From assembly GCF_003097635.1 (NCBI RefSeq), contig NZ_QCZI01000009.1, forward strand, positions 62,001 through 126,000: a DNA stretch of 64,000 nucleotides. Direction: 5' to 3'. A program made the translations under genes and the position numbers. Shown here piece by piece: positions 51,601 to 59,032 of the stretch (positions are counted from its first letter, which is position 1; each line of letters opens with the position of its first letter). Below the pieces are notes generated by a model, which did not search any database, was not told the DNA's origin, and was given only the letters and a program-made list of their open reading frames with translations. This DNA comes from Flavobacterium psychrotolerans. GTDB taxonomy: Bacteria > Bacteroidota > Bacteroidia > Flavobacteriales > Flavobacteriaceae.

Positions 51601-52863
51601 TGAAGCTACGCTAATTAAGTTATAAGTAACATCTGCAAGTAATACTGGAGTCACCAAGGTTGCATTACCTCCTGCATCCAACACAATTGTTTTGTTTGCT
51701 CCACCACCCACGTTATAGGTCGCGGTAGCATTTGGCGTTCCGGTAAAATTCACAACAGTACTTGATCCTGAACAAACTGTAGGATTGGCAGCTATAGAAG
51801 CCACAGGTAATGGCACAACAGTAATCGTAACTGTTTGTGGAGCTTGCGGACAAACCCCATCTCCAACTACGGTGTAGGTGAATTTATAATCCCCAGGAAG
51901 AGTTAAAGTAGAAACATCTACCGTTCCTAAATTCCCGTTAATCGTGGGTAATGGACCAGTCCAAGACCCCGTATTATCTGGAGTTCCTCCAAGTAGATTA
52001 AACAAATTAAAAGGAGCCGTCGCAGCTACATCAGTGATACAAATATTTTTTGTTCCAGCTGTTCCTGCTTTATTGATCTTTCCTAAAGAAACAGTAACCT
52101 GAAAACGAGTTGCACTCTCACAAGGAAGAACAACTGTGGTGGCATAATAATCTTTTCCATCAACTAATAGCGCCGTTGTTGGCAATGGGAATCCTCCAGA
52201 GGGAGCGGAATACCAATTATTACTCCCACTGGCAACTAAATTAGCCACAGTTGGTGGACTTGAGGGATCATTACAAAATTTTTGTAATGGATTCCCCGTA
52301 GGAACAGGAACCAAACTAACCGTTGCTCTTACTGCATACCTAGAAGTTTCGCAACCTGTATTCGGATTTGTTTGGCTTGCCCAATATATATTATCATTAA
52401 CCAAAACCTCAGTTAAAAGCTTGGGAGATCCTCCAGCAGGTCCTGAATACCATTTTATATTATTCCCAACTAGGGTAAAATTTGCAATTGTAGCTTCATT
52501 TAAATCTGACACGCACGGCCCTTGAAGAGAATTTCCGGTTGGAGGTAAATAAATAGTCACAACTACTTTTTGTCTTACGCCACAACTTCCTGAGTTGTCA
52601 TCTGCAAAATAATCCTCTCCATTTATTAAATCGGCTGAACTTAACAATGGCGTTACCGAAGTTGCCGTATCATACCAAACTACACCATTACCATTAGGCG
52701 TAGCAACAAGATTGCCAATTGTAGGTAATTGTAAATCACAAAAGGTCTGATTTGAATTTGCAACTGTGGGACATTGCGCAGATATACTTGTCAGGCTAAG
52801 AAAAAATGCCGAAAAAGAGAAGATCTGAAATATTTTTTTTCTACTAAGAGTAATAATTCTCAT
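45664..52863 (-). CDS. Giant T9SS adhesin with two families of tandem repeats
   Basis: This is a 2399-aa secreted protein with a signal peptide (ends ISAQ, about residue 30). Four N-terminal Ig-like or HYR-like units precede a block of 12 repeats of about 89 residues (48590-51805), each with a conserved Cys pair, TVCS and PSCS. Next comes a second block of five units of about 79 residues (47398-48589) that resemble SprB repeats (GGTWSPAL-SGTGxFDP and AGxYTYT). Several more beta domains and a T9SS type B sorting domain (SPNNDNVNDTF, ending GRIYLSR) follow. The start at 52863 begins the signal peptide. It should be a surface adhesin of the SprB type used in gliding or attachment. The operon partners are the SprF-like and OmpA genes. 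Confidence 0.88.
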   Translation of the reverse strand: MRIITLSRKKIFQIFSFSAFFLSLTSISAQCPTVANSNQTFCDLQLPTIGNLVATPNGNGVVWYDTATSVTPLLSSADLINGEDYFADDNSGSCGVRQKVVVTIYLPPTGNSLQGPCVSDLNEATIANFTLVGNNIKWYSGPAGGSPKLLTEVLVNDNIYWASQTNPNTGCETSRYAVRATVSLVPVPTGNPLQKFCNDPSSPPTVANLVASGSNNWYSAPSGGFPLPTTALLVDGKDYYATTVVLPCESATRFQVTVSLGKINKAGTAGTKNICITDVAATAPFNLFNLLGGTPDNTGSWTGPLPTINGNLGTVDVSTLTLPGDYKFTYTVVGDGVCPQAPQTVTITVVPLPVASIAANPTVCSGSSTVVNFTGTPNATATYNVGGGANKTIVLDAGGNATLVTPVLLADVTYNLISVASGILPSCGQVQPQSIVIKVLPLPTVVISPSTTICASSSATVTFTGTPDATVTYTINGGSNQTIVLNSLGLGSIVNTYAATTTFTLVSIATAGMPSCVKILAQSITITVVDPIASVSVPNTTVCSSASPTLNFTGTPNAIVTYKVNGGLDQTIQLDNSGKAAVPTNYVLNTTITLVSVVTTVAPICSKLLNQSIILTVIDPTANVSVDKPIVCSADNNTILTFTGTPNAIITYKVNGGLDQTIILDGSGKVTLATKYGANTTITLVSVVTTGVPGCTKLLNQSITITVIDPTASVSINNATVCSVDNTPVTFTGTPNAIVTYKINGGSDQTIVLDGSGKAILATSYSVNTTITLVSVATTIAPICSKLLNQSITIKVIDPTASVSIDNTTVCSSDNTPVTFTGTPDAIVTYTVNGGANQTITLDGTGKATLATKYGANTTITLVSVATTGVPSCSKLLNQSVTITVIDPTASVSVDNATVCSVDNTPVTFTGTPNAIVTYKINGGSDQTIVLDGSGKATLATSYSVNTTITLVSVVTTGVPSCSKLLNQSITIKVVDPTASVTVDNTTVCSSDNTPVTFTGTPDAIVTYTVNGGADQTITLDGSGKATLATKYGANTTITLVSVVTTGVPSCSKLLNQSITISVIDPMASMSVDNTTICSSGNSTITFTGTPNAIVTYTVNGGLNQTITLNGSGTETLATNYALNTTIILVSVATTGVPSCSKLLNQSITITVADPTASMSVDNSTICSSSNATVTFTGTPDATVTYTINGGGSQTILLNNLGVATITNSYASPTTFDLVSITSSGTPGCSKLLTGSGSITVAVLPLPTADLITASNICLGSDATITFSGTPNATVTYTVNGGSDQSIVLDGAGTAVITTALLATTTYALVKVDSFGSPSCSNPLNKAVTININPLPTVKISSSNTAICSGNNASITFTGTPNSIVTYTINGANSSTINIGSSGVATLNIALIATSKFDLVSIALDGPPSCSQVQSGSTTINVTQPPKAGSNANLSICSGGGEQNLYLLLGSSAQAGGTWKPALASGTGMFDPKVDVSGDYIYTVSGTPPCANDTALVTVTILPASDAGIDRSANLCSNAVPVDLITFLGGTPQTGGTWSPALKSGTGVFDPSIDLAGTYVYTISGVAPCGDDTATITMTITPGPEAGTSQNVVFCQNSAKQDLFSLLGTTAQSGGTWSPALVSGSGIFDPSVDLAGVYTYTLSGTQPCDKDTATVTVTINPIPDAGIDNTVAICSNVNPVDLFSYLLGTPQSGGTWTPALDSGTGMFNPKIDTAGKYTYTVGSTFCTTDSAELTINITHGPDAGLPGTLTLCKTSGTQDLFASLKGAPDLGGTWSPALASGSGIFNPAVDPAGIYTYTLSGNQPCDNDTATVTVTVDPIPNAGTFVGVQKVCTSAGTFDLFTLLKDNQSGGVWTDGANLPLTSSTITISTFTPNTYSYTYTVTNLCGSDFETVQFTVLPNPVLNSSNIAVSSANCKGNNVTVSLSNMVEGSYIIDYYLSIPNELLNQSASVSIDNKGTGFFTINASAVPNDGTTTITISRITNVLSGCTTIVNPNITAQIIIRPSSNLENTNLSIVNICIGSDATVSISNAVGLPDGDYQFNYTVNTIPPGTPSTGITGIVNVLGGSSVSPFTIPASYLLTATNFNFSINAITSLSSGCNNLSEDANVDFQVFPIPNASGATLNAATACINFSNEVTISGANSLSDGYYDIIYQLSDASTATATVPVLFSSGKGSFMIPGTDLNNSGNVTVTISEIKSQVSSCGTSGSTLIPFAFVVTQLDTPILVSKGNEFCDYEKPTIANLSSNISTSETVVWYDAATGGTAYNTTDLLEDAKVYYAALKSTYGCESLIRLQVTTDLKKCKDLLIPDGFSPNNDNVNDTFEIKNLADAYPNFKLEIFNRYGNVLYKGNINTPFWDGTTSEGGIKLGDSLLPVGVYFYILEFNDGVNSPKQGRIYLSR
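47398..48589 (-). repeat. Five SprB-like units of about 79 residues in the adhesin
   Basis: Five tandem units of about 237 bases share GGTW, SGTGxFDP and AGxYTYT. They are more diverged than the 89-residue repeats and cover the second repeat block of the adhesin. Boundaries are approximate. Confidence 0.7.
48590..51805 (-). repeat. Twelve 89-residue (267-bp) repeats in the adhesin
   Basis: Twelve tandem units, each about 267-270 bases, encode TFTGTPxAIVTYxxNGG and LVSVxTTGVPSCSKLLNQS. Units 3-9 are close in sequence. Units 5 and 7 match each other, as do 6 and 8, more than their neighbours, so a two-unit block of about 534 bases has been duplicated. Boundaries are approximate. Confidence 0.8.
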
Positions 52864-52899
52864 AAGCATACAAATTGACAAATTAGGAAATTTAAAAGG

Positions 52900-52926
52900 C
52901 AAATATATAACGTTTTCGAAAACAAA
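52900..52926 (-). promoter_or_regulatory. Promoter of the adhesin operon with a palindrome
   Basis: On the minus strand TATATTTG followed by C (52900-52907) is a -7 box; TTTG (52923-52926) may be the -33 box, 15 bases upstream. The 12-bp perfect palindrome GTTTTCGAAAAC (52912-52923) lies between them, where an operator would act. The leader is about 30 bases. Confidence 0.4.
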
Positions 52927-52950
52927 AAATTTATTATAATAATTCAACAA

Positions 52951-53570
52951 AAGCGATCAATTATTTTAGGAATTAAACAAAAACATAGCAAGTGTTAAAA
53001 AATAACAACATTATATACACTATTACAAAAATGCAACTTTTTTTATTATTACAATCAATTTTACTAAAAATATTTTAATATTTGGCAATTTAAACCCTTG
53101 CCAACCATGAAAAGTATAAAAATAATACCGCTCCGATGTGTAGAAAAAAATTTGTATCCATTTTACAAAATAGCCTTAAATAACCGTTAAAAAATTAACA
53201 CTTGTTTAAATGCTTGATTATTTGAATATTGCAATACCAAAAGAAAATAAAACTAATGCCATTTCGACTTTATTGACACGATATTATTACATTTTCTAAA
53301 TAAATGCAATGGGCAATCATTTTAGAAAAATTTAAGCTAAGGATTGATACAAACTATTTCATTATAATTTTTGAAATAAATATCGTACCTTAAAAAAAGG
53401 ATTAATGCTATTTTAAAGACAAATTAAGCATTTTAGCATAATAATTCAAAATGAAAAAGTCATTTTGAGCGGCAATATTCTATTCTTTTTAAATAATTTT
53501 CAATTTTATTTAAGATTAAAATAACAAAAAATGAGTTAAACGTAATCTAGAAGTTTAGAAAAAAAAGTCC
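52951..53570. other. Gene-free AT-rich region
   Basis: About 600 bases of very AT-rich sequence upstream of the adhesin operon hold no supported gene. The only structure I see is a 7-bp inverted repeat TTGGCAA/TTGCCAA (53082-53088 with 53098-53104). A 27-codon frame starting at 53107 has no support. Confidence 0.5.
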
Positions 53571-53572
53571 GA

Positions 53573-53603
53573 TAAAAGGAATCTATCTACCGGTAGTGAT
53601 TCC
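53573..53603 (-). terminator. Candidate terminator after the gene at 53638
   Basis: GGAATC/GATTCC (53578-53583 with 53598-53603) enclose the palindrome CTACCGGTAG. On the minus strand the hairpin is followed by TTTTATC. It lies 34 bases after the stop of the minus-strand gene. Confidence 0.55.
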
Positions 53604-53637
53604 ATAAAATTTACGAATAACTAAAATAATATAAAGT

Positions 53638-54066
53638 TTATTTTTTAATTGTATCGATAAAATTTACAATATTATATACAATGATAACCTTTTTTTGATT
53701 GATATAAAGCTGCTTTCTATTTCCTTGATTTTTTCTGGTAATAATAGAAATCACAAAAGGCTCCCCATCATCATTGCTACAGGTAAAAGCATTAATTTCA
53801 TTATCCCCACTCACCTGTTTGGTTTCATAATTTACAATTTTGTAAAGTTGAATTTCTTGAGAATATATGATAATTCTGTTTTTATTTGTATCTAGTGTAA
53901 TGATTAAGGACGTATTTTGTAAATCAGACCATTTTCCCCAATCTCCCTTATCATTTTTTTCCAAAACGCTAAAACCTGTCGATTGGAATTTATAAATTTG
54001 ACAATATGAATATTGCATTCCCACTATTAGGAATAAAATCAAAAATATTTTTTTTAGGCGCATCAT
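53638..54066 (-). CDS. Exported protein of unknown function
   Basis: This 142-aa protein has a Sec signal peptide (to about SYCQ, residue 22) and a beta-rich mature part of about 120 residues without a recognised domain. A -7 box lies about 20 bases upstream, so it has its own promoter. It stands alone between the AT-rich region and the FabK-like gene. Confidence 0.65.
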   Translation of the reverse strand: MMRLKKIFLILFLIVGMQYSYCQIYKFQSTGFSVLEKNDKGDWGKWSDLQNTSLIITLDTNKNRIIIYSQEIQLYKIVNYETKQVSGDNEINAFTCSNDDGEPFVISIITRKNQGNRKQLYINQKKVIIVYNIVNFIDTIKK

Positions 54067-54085
54067 TTTTTAAATAATTTGGCTA

Positions 54086-54093
54086 CAAAAGTA
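54086..54093 (-). promoter_or_regulatory. -7 box for the exported protein at 53638
   Basis: On the minus strand TACTTTTG followed by T, 19 bases upstream of the start, giving a short leader. Confidence 0.5.
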
Positions 54094-54098
54094 GTCAA

Positions 54099-55043
54099 TT
54101 AAAAATTCATGTTTTTTATATCTGTTTTCGAAAATTCAAATTCACGGATTATCTCATTTACAATTTCACTAACAGGTTTGATTTCGTGAATCATTCCGGC
54201 TATTTGCCCGATTTCTAATTCCCCTTCAATCAAATCCCCTTCAAACATTCCTCGTTTTGCCCTTGCTCTTCCGAGTAAGGTTTTTAATTCGTCAATTGTT
54301 GGACACTTTGCATACAAATCCTGAACGTCTTGATAAAATTTGTTCTTAATCAAGCGGACAGGTGCCAACTCTTTTAAGGTTAATTGCGTATCCCCTTCTT
54401 TAGTTTCTGTTATCTTTTTTTTGAAATTTTCATGAGATGAGGACTCAACGGAAGCTGCAAAACGGCTTCCGACTTGAATTCCATCGGCACCTAAAATCAT
54501 GACGGCTAACATGCCTTTCCCTGTGGCAATTCCTCCAGCGGCTATTAACGGAATCTTAATTTGTTCCTTAACCATCGGGATTAAAGTCAGCGTAGTTGTT
54601 TCATCCCTTCCGTTATGCCCTCCAGCTTCAAAACCTTCCGCTACAACGGCATCTACCCCCGCCTCTTGTGCCTTTAATGCAAATTTAGAACTACTCACTA
54701 CATGAACAACCGTGATATCATTTTCTTTTAATAGCGCAGTCCAAGTGTTTGGATTTCCAGCCGAAGTAAAAACAATTTTCACCCCTTCTTCAATAATGAT
54801 TTTAATGATTTCTTCTACATTTGGATACAACATGGGTACATTAACCCCAAAAGGTTTATCCGTAGCTTTTTTACATTTAAGGATATGCTCCCTTAAAACT
54901 TCGGGATACATAGACCCAGCCCCAATCAACCCTAAACCACCGGCATTACTAACGGCACTTGCTAATTTGTACCCGCTATTCCAAATCATTCCACCCTGAA
55001 TTATTGGATATTTTATTTTGAAAAGTTGCGTGATTTTATTCAT
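54099..55043 (-). CDS. NAD(P)H-dependent flavin oxidoreductase (FabK/nitronate monooxygenase family)
   Basis: This 314-aa TIM-barrel FMN enzyme begins ITQLFKIKYPIIQGGM and carries KPFGVNVP, EAGGHNGRDETTT and IAAGGIATGKGM, then GIQVGSRF, which together bind FMN phosphate. The pattern resembles FabK-type enoyl-ACP reductases as much as nitronate monooxygenases, with the same length and EAGGH motif. Which reaction it performs cannot be decided here. It follows mnmA after 107 bases on the same strand. Confidence 0.88.
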   Translation of the reverse strand: MNKITQLFKIKYPIIQGGMIWNSGYKLASAVSNAGGLGLIGAGSMYPEVLREHILKCKKATDKPFGVNVPMLYPNVEEIIKIIIEEGVKIVFTSAGNPNTWTALLKENDITVVHVVSSSKFALKAQEAGVDAVVAEGFEAGGHNGRDETTTLTLIPMVKEQIKIPLIAAGGIATGKGMLAVMILGADGIQVGSRFAASVESSSHENFKKKITETKEGDTQLTLKELAPVRLIKNKFYQDVQDLYAKCPTIDELKTLLGRARAKRGMFEGDLIEGELEIGQIAGMIHEIKPVSEIVNEIIREFEFSKTDIKNMNF

Positions 55044-55150
55044 TATTTTTTCAGGATTTTTCGGTCAGAGGATAACAGTTTCATTGTATATAAATGAATA
55101 TATTCCGCGATTAAGCTTTAATGAATTGGCGATTTTCTATCGAAGTAAAA

Positions 55151-56338
55151 TTATGAAATCACTCCTGAACCTAACAATTCCTCTCTATGGTACCATGCCA
55201 CAAATTGACCTTGAGTAATTGCCGATTGGGGTTCATCAAAAGAAACATATATCCCGTTTTCATATTGATATAAAGTGGCACTTTGCAAAGGTTGACGGTA
55301 TCTGATTCTTGCCATCACTTTCATGGTTTCCATATTAGCAATCGCCAAATCCTTACGAATCCAATGCACTTCTGATTGGGCAACAAAAAGTGCTTTTTTA
55401 AACAATCCAGGATGTTGACTTCCTTGGCCTGTATAAATCGTATTGGTTTTTACATTCGTCGCTATTACAAATAATGCTTCCTTAGTTCCTCCTACATTGA
55501 GTCCTTTTCTTTGCCCTGTTGTAAAATAATGAGCTCCTTGATGCTTGCCTACCACTTTTCCCATTTCAGGAGTATAGTCAATAGAAGTAGATTCGTAAAC
55601 GAGTGCTTCTTCTTGGTTTTTATGAGTGGGTTTTTCCAAAGTATAGATTTCTTGATTGGGATCAATTTCGAAAATCAACCCAGCTTTAGCTTGTAATTTT
55701 TGTTGTAAAAATTCTGGCAGACGCACTTTTCCAATAAAACATAATCCTTGAGAATCTTTCTTATCAGCGGTGACCAATTCCATTTCGGCAGCAATTTCGC
55801 GCACTTCTGGTTTTGTTAATTCTCCAATCGGAAATAATGATTTAGCCAATTGTTCTTGGGACAGCTGACAGAGGAAATACGATTGGTCTTTGTTCTCATC
55901 AACCCCCGCCAACAATTGATAAACTGGCATTCCATCAACTTCAATTTCTCCTTTTCTGCAATAATGGCCTGTAGCAACATAATCGGCACCAAGACTTAGT
56001 GCAATTTTCATAAAGACATCGAATTTAATTTCACGGTTGCACAAAACATCCGGATTTGGAGTGCGCCCCTTTTCATATTCGCTGAACATGTAGTCAACGA
56101 TTTTTTCTTGGTATTGCTTGCTTAAATCAACCGTTTGAAAAGGAATCCCAAGTTTTTCGGCAACAAGAAGGGCGTCATTGCTATCTTCCAACCAAGGACA
56201 CTCATCAGATATGGTTACGGAATCATCATGCCAATTTTTCATAAAAAGGCCAATAACTTCATACCCCTGCCGTTGCAATAAATAAGCAGCAACACTAGAA
56301 TCTACACCTCCCGAAAGCCCAACAACTACACGTTTCAT
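55151..56338 (-). CDS. mnmA: tRNA 2-thiouridine(34) synthase MnmA
   Basis: This 395-aa PP-loop enzyme thiolates U34 of tRNA-Lys, -Glu and -Gln. The P-loop is SGGVDSS (about 9-15). The two catalytic Cys are about 100 ([12 protein letters not shown]) and about 200 (GLCFIGKV). Further marks are ATGHYCRK and the C-terminal beta domain. It is probably separate from the MORN gene upstream, as a promoter lies between. Confidence 0.95.
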   Translation of the reverse strand: MKRVVVGLSGGVDSSVAAYLLQRQGYEVIGLFMKNWHDDSVTISDECPWLEDSNDALLVAEKLGIPFQTVDLSKQYQEKIVDYMFSEYEKGRTPNPDVLCNREIKFDVFMKIALSLGADYVATGHYCRKGEIEVDGMPVYQLLAGVDENKDQSYFLCQLSQEQLAKSLFPIGELTKPEVREIAAEMELVTADKKDSQGLCFIGKVRLPEFLQQKLQAKAGLIFEIDPNQEIYTLEKPTHKNQEEALVYESTSIDYTPEMGKVVGKHQGAHYFTTGQRKGLNVGGTKEALFVIATNVKTNTIYTGQGSQHPGLFKKALFVAQSEVHWIRKDLAIANMETMKVMARIRYRQPLQSATLYQYENGIYVSFDEPQSAITQGQFVAWYHREELLGSGVIS

Positions 56339-56355
56339 TTACAAAAATTTACCTG

Positions 56356-56363
56356 CAAAAGTA
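56356..56363 (-). promoter_or_regulatory. -7 box for mnmA
   Basis: On the minus strand TACTTTTG followed by C, 17 bases upstream of the start, so the leader is short. It is a full match to TAnnTTTGY. Confidence 0.5.
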
Positions 56364-56374
56364 CAATTTAAAAT

Positions 56375-57094
56375 TTATTTGGTTTTAGGTTTTACGACTT
56401 TCTTAACCTTTGACATATTTTCTTCACTTACCAGTTTTCCATTTTCAAAGAATTGCCAGATTCCTTTTTTCTTTCCATTCACATATTTTCCCTGAGCCAC
56501 TATATTCCCAAGCGGATCTTTATAAACTGCCAGACCATCAAATTCGTCGTTTTTATAATTCGATTCTTCAAGAACCACACCCTCTTTTTCGGAATATTTT
56601 TTATATTTCCCTTGTTTAACACCATTCACATAATTGGTTTCTTCTGCAATTTTTGTACTTGGGTAAAAAACACTGCGCAACTTATCAAGTTTTCCTTTTT
56701 TATAATTTTCAATGGTCATAACTTCTTTTGAGGATTCGTGGTAATATTTCCATTGTCCTTCGTACAATCTGTTGACTTGTTTCCCTTCACTTACCTTATT
56801 CTTTTTTTGATCATAAAAAATAGTATACACTGAATTATCTTTACTATTAAATTCTCTAGTGGCAATTATGGATTGTGCTTTTGTATCATCAAAAAAATTA
56901 AAAATACCAATTTCTTTTCCGTGGTCAAAAGTCCCCTCATATCTTAGTCTTTTGGATTCCGGATAAATGCCTTTCCAAACACCTTGTTTTTTCCCTTTAT
57001 CATCTAATTTATTGATATCCGTTTGCGCCAAAATAGCTTGACTGATAAGAAATACCACAAAAACAGTAAAAAAACAAAACTTAATCTTTTTCAT
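56375..57094 (-). CDS. Secreted MORN/YwqK-type repeat protein
   Basis: This 239-aa protein has a signal peptide (to about LAQ, residue 23) and at least six MORN-like repeats of about 23 residues with YxxGxxxGxWxxY patterns, such as GQWKYYHESSKE and GKYKKYSEKEG. It ends in a lysine-rich tail. Databases label such proteins YwqK-type antitoxins, but no toxin partner is here, and MORN repeats alone do not show that role. The start at 57094 begins the signal peptide; a longer upstream frame lacks one. Confidence 0.8.
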   Translation of the reverse strand: MKKIKFCFFTVFVVFLISQAILAQTDINKLDDKGKKQGVWKGIYPESKRLRYEGTFDHGKEIGIFNFFDDTKAQSIIATREFNSKDNSVYTIFYDQKKNKVSEGKQVNRLYEGQWKYYHESSKEVMTIENYKKGKLDKLRSVFYPSTKIAEETNYVNGVKQGKYKKYSEKEGVVLEESNYKNDEFDGLAVYKDPLGNIVAQGKYVNGKKKGIWQFFENGKLVSEENMSKVKKVVKPKTK

Positions 57095-57150
57095 TCTAAA
57101 TAATTTATTGGATCCTTTTATATAACTATTTTTTGGAGTTTTTATTTTGA

Positions 57151-57158
57151 CAAAAATA
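57151..57158 (-). promoter_or_regulatory. -7 box for the MORN protein
   Basis: On the minus strand TATTTTTG followed by T, about 57 bases upstream of the start. Confidence 0.4.
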
Positions 57159-57270
57159 CATTTTAAAATTTCATCCTCCTTTCTATTAACTTTTGATTTA
57201 GAAAACATTTCTTCTATTTACATCTCTTTGATAAAAATTTACCTAATTTTACTAAACTAAAATTAAATTC

Positions 57271-58659
57271 ATGAAATTTATTTCTTTATCCCTTACATTA
57301 CTCGTATACCAATTTACTATCTGTCAGGTAACTATTAATATAACTTCTATTCCTAGCAATACACCCGCCAATGCTCCTATATATTTGGCCGGCGATATTA
57401 ATACTTGGAATCCTGGAGATGCAAATTACCTTCTTCAATCGGATGGCTTAGGCAGTTGGCAAATTATAATTCCTGAAGGCAAAGGAACCGTAAATTTTAA
57501 GTTCACAAGAGGCAGTTGGCCAACCGATGAAGGAAACGCTTCTGGTGGATTCTTACCCAATAGAACATTTACTTTTACTGGTTTACCACAAACACTAAAT
57601 TTTACCATTCTTTCCTGGGAAGACATCAGCGGAAGTAATTCTGTCAGCACAGCTGCATCCAATGTACAGATTCTGAATCCTACTTTTTTTATGCCACAAT
57701 TGAATAAATCGCGAAAAATTTGGCTCTATCTTCCACCAGACTATTACACTTCAACAAAAACCTACCCCGTTTTGTATATGGAAGATGGACAAAATCTCTT
57801 TGATAATGCCACCTCATTTTCTGGAGAATGGCAAATAGATGAAACCTTAAATACGTTATTTAACCAAGGGGATTATGGGGCCATCGTAGTAGGAATTGAC
57901 AACGGCGGTTCAGAACGTTTAAACGAATATTCACCTTGGATAAATACGAGTTATAACGCTGGAGGAAAAGGTGATGAATACATCCAATTTATTGCCGAAA
58001 CTTTAAAGCCCTATATCGATTCTAATTTTAAGACAAAAACCCAACCACAATTTAATGCCTTAATAGGAAGTTCTATGGGTGCCTTTATTTCTGTATATGG
58101 AGCATGTGAATTTCCAGATAAATTTGAGAAAGTTGGAGTATTCAGTCCTGCCTTTTGGTTTGCACTAACAGATTTAAACAGCTACATTACCAATAACAGC
58201 AATATTGTAAATAACTTAAGGCTATATTTTGTTGCCGGACAAAAAGAAACTACATCTATCGTTTCAGACATCAATTCGGTAGAAAGTAATTTAATTGCTA
58301 AAGGAGTAATTAATTCAAACGTGTTTACAAAAATTGATTCCTACGGAACCCATACCGAAAGTTATTGGAGAGGAGAATTTAAAGCCGCGTACCAATGGCT
58401 TTTTGCCCAAACCGATTTGGCAACGGACAATTTTATAAAGTCGGACTTTGATATAAAACAGATTGGTAACCGCGAAGTTTGGGTAAAAGGATTATTAGAA
58501 GAGACTTGCTTTGACCTCATTTCAATGACTGGTCAAAGTATAAAAAACATCAAACTTATTGATGGGAAAAATCAGTTGCCAGAATATATAGCATCTGGTT
58601 TGTATCTTTTAACATCCAAAAAAGCATCTATCAAACCAGTAAAAATTTTCATTGAATAG
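57271..58659 (+). CDS. Secreted alpha/beta-hydrolase esterase with an N-terminal carbohydrate-binding-like domain
   Basis: This 462-aa protein has a signal peptide (to about TICQ, residue 19). An N-terminal beta domain (about 20-115, with YLAGDINTWNPGD) resembles CBM20/CBM48 starch-binding or early-set folds. The esterase domain (about 135-390) has nucleophile Ser about 268 in GSSMG and a late His in GTHTES. A C-terminal 60 residues (IASGLYLLTS, ending KIFIE) look like a short T9SS type A sorting domain. It probably removes acyl groups from a sugar polymer. The substrate is not clear. Confidence 0.8.
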   Translation: MKFISLSLTLLVYQFTICQVTINITSIPSNTPANAPIYLAGDINTWNPGDANYLLQSDGLGSWQIIIPEGKGTVNFKFTRGSWPTDEGNASGGFLPNRTFTFTGLPQTLNFTILSWEDISGSNSVSTAASNVQILNPTFFMPQLNKSRKIWLYLPPDYYTSTKTYPVLYMEDGQNLFDNATSFSGEWQIDETLNTLFNQGDYGAIVVGIDNGGSERLNEYSPWINTSYNAGGKGDEYIQFIAETLKPYIDSNFKTKTQPQFNALIGSSMGAFISVYGACEFPDKFEKVGVFSPAFWFALTDLNSYITNNSNIVNNLRLYFVAGQKETTSIVSDINSVESNLIAKGVINSNVFTKIDSYGTHTESYWRGEFKAAYQWLFAQTDLATDNFIKSDFDIKQIGNREVWVKGLLEETCFDLISMTGQSIKNIKLIDGKNQLPEYIASGLYLLTSKKASIKPVKIFIE

Positions 58660-58735
58660 TAATCCCCAAAAATAGTGTCTGCTTTTTTTGGGGGCAGTCT
58701 ATTCTAGAAGCGGGATTTCTTATGATCTAAGTAAT

Positions 58736-59032
58736 CTACCTCAAAACAACGGCCGTAACAATATCCCTCCGAAGTTCGTCGTTTATCATTTTGATTATTT
58801 TGTCTTTCCCATAACTTAACTCTTCACGTAAAACAGCCGAAGTTAGCTCTACATATAATGTACCTCCTTTAAGGATTACGTTTTTAGTATAACTGTTAAC
58901 TCCATTGCCCATTAAGGAAACCCAAGCTTCTTTAACTGAAATTTGATCCATTCCGGGTTGTAATTTATTGACTTGGATGATTTCTTTCAAAACGTCTCCA
59001 ATGGAACTCTCGTTATTTAGTCTTTTTGCCAT
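58736..59032 (-). CDS. DUF721/DciA-like protein
   Basis: This 98-aa protein matches the DUF721 family (AWVSLMGNGVNSYT, LYVELTSAVLREEL). DciA-type members bind DNA and help load the replicative helicase; other members have unknown roles. It overlaps the upstream lipoprotein gene by 20 bases, so the two are translationally linked, although no link in function is evident. Confidence 0.85.
   Translation of the reverse strand: MAKRLNNESSIGDVLKEIIQVNKLQPGMDQISVKEAWVSLMGNGVNSYTKNVILKGGTLYVELTSAVLREELSYGKDKIIKMINDELRRDIVTAVVLR

Noticed and set aside
48590-51805. Regular 267-base repeats that might suggest a CRISPR array or satellite
   Set aside because: They encode an intact in-frame adhesin with conserved residues; the period is far too long for CRISPR and there are no unique spacers.
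53107-53190. 27-codon frame in the AT-rich region
   Set aside because: No promoter, family or conservation signal is visible from the sequence alone.
56375-57094. YwqK antitoxin label for the MORN protein
   Set aside because: No toxin gene is adjacent, the protein is secreted, and MORN repeats alone do not support the label.
58664-58693. CCCCAAAAA/TTTTTGGGG inverted repeat after the esterase
   Set aside because: It has no T-tract on either strand after the stem, so I did not call it a terminator.
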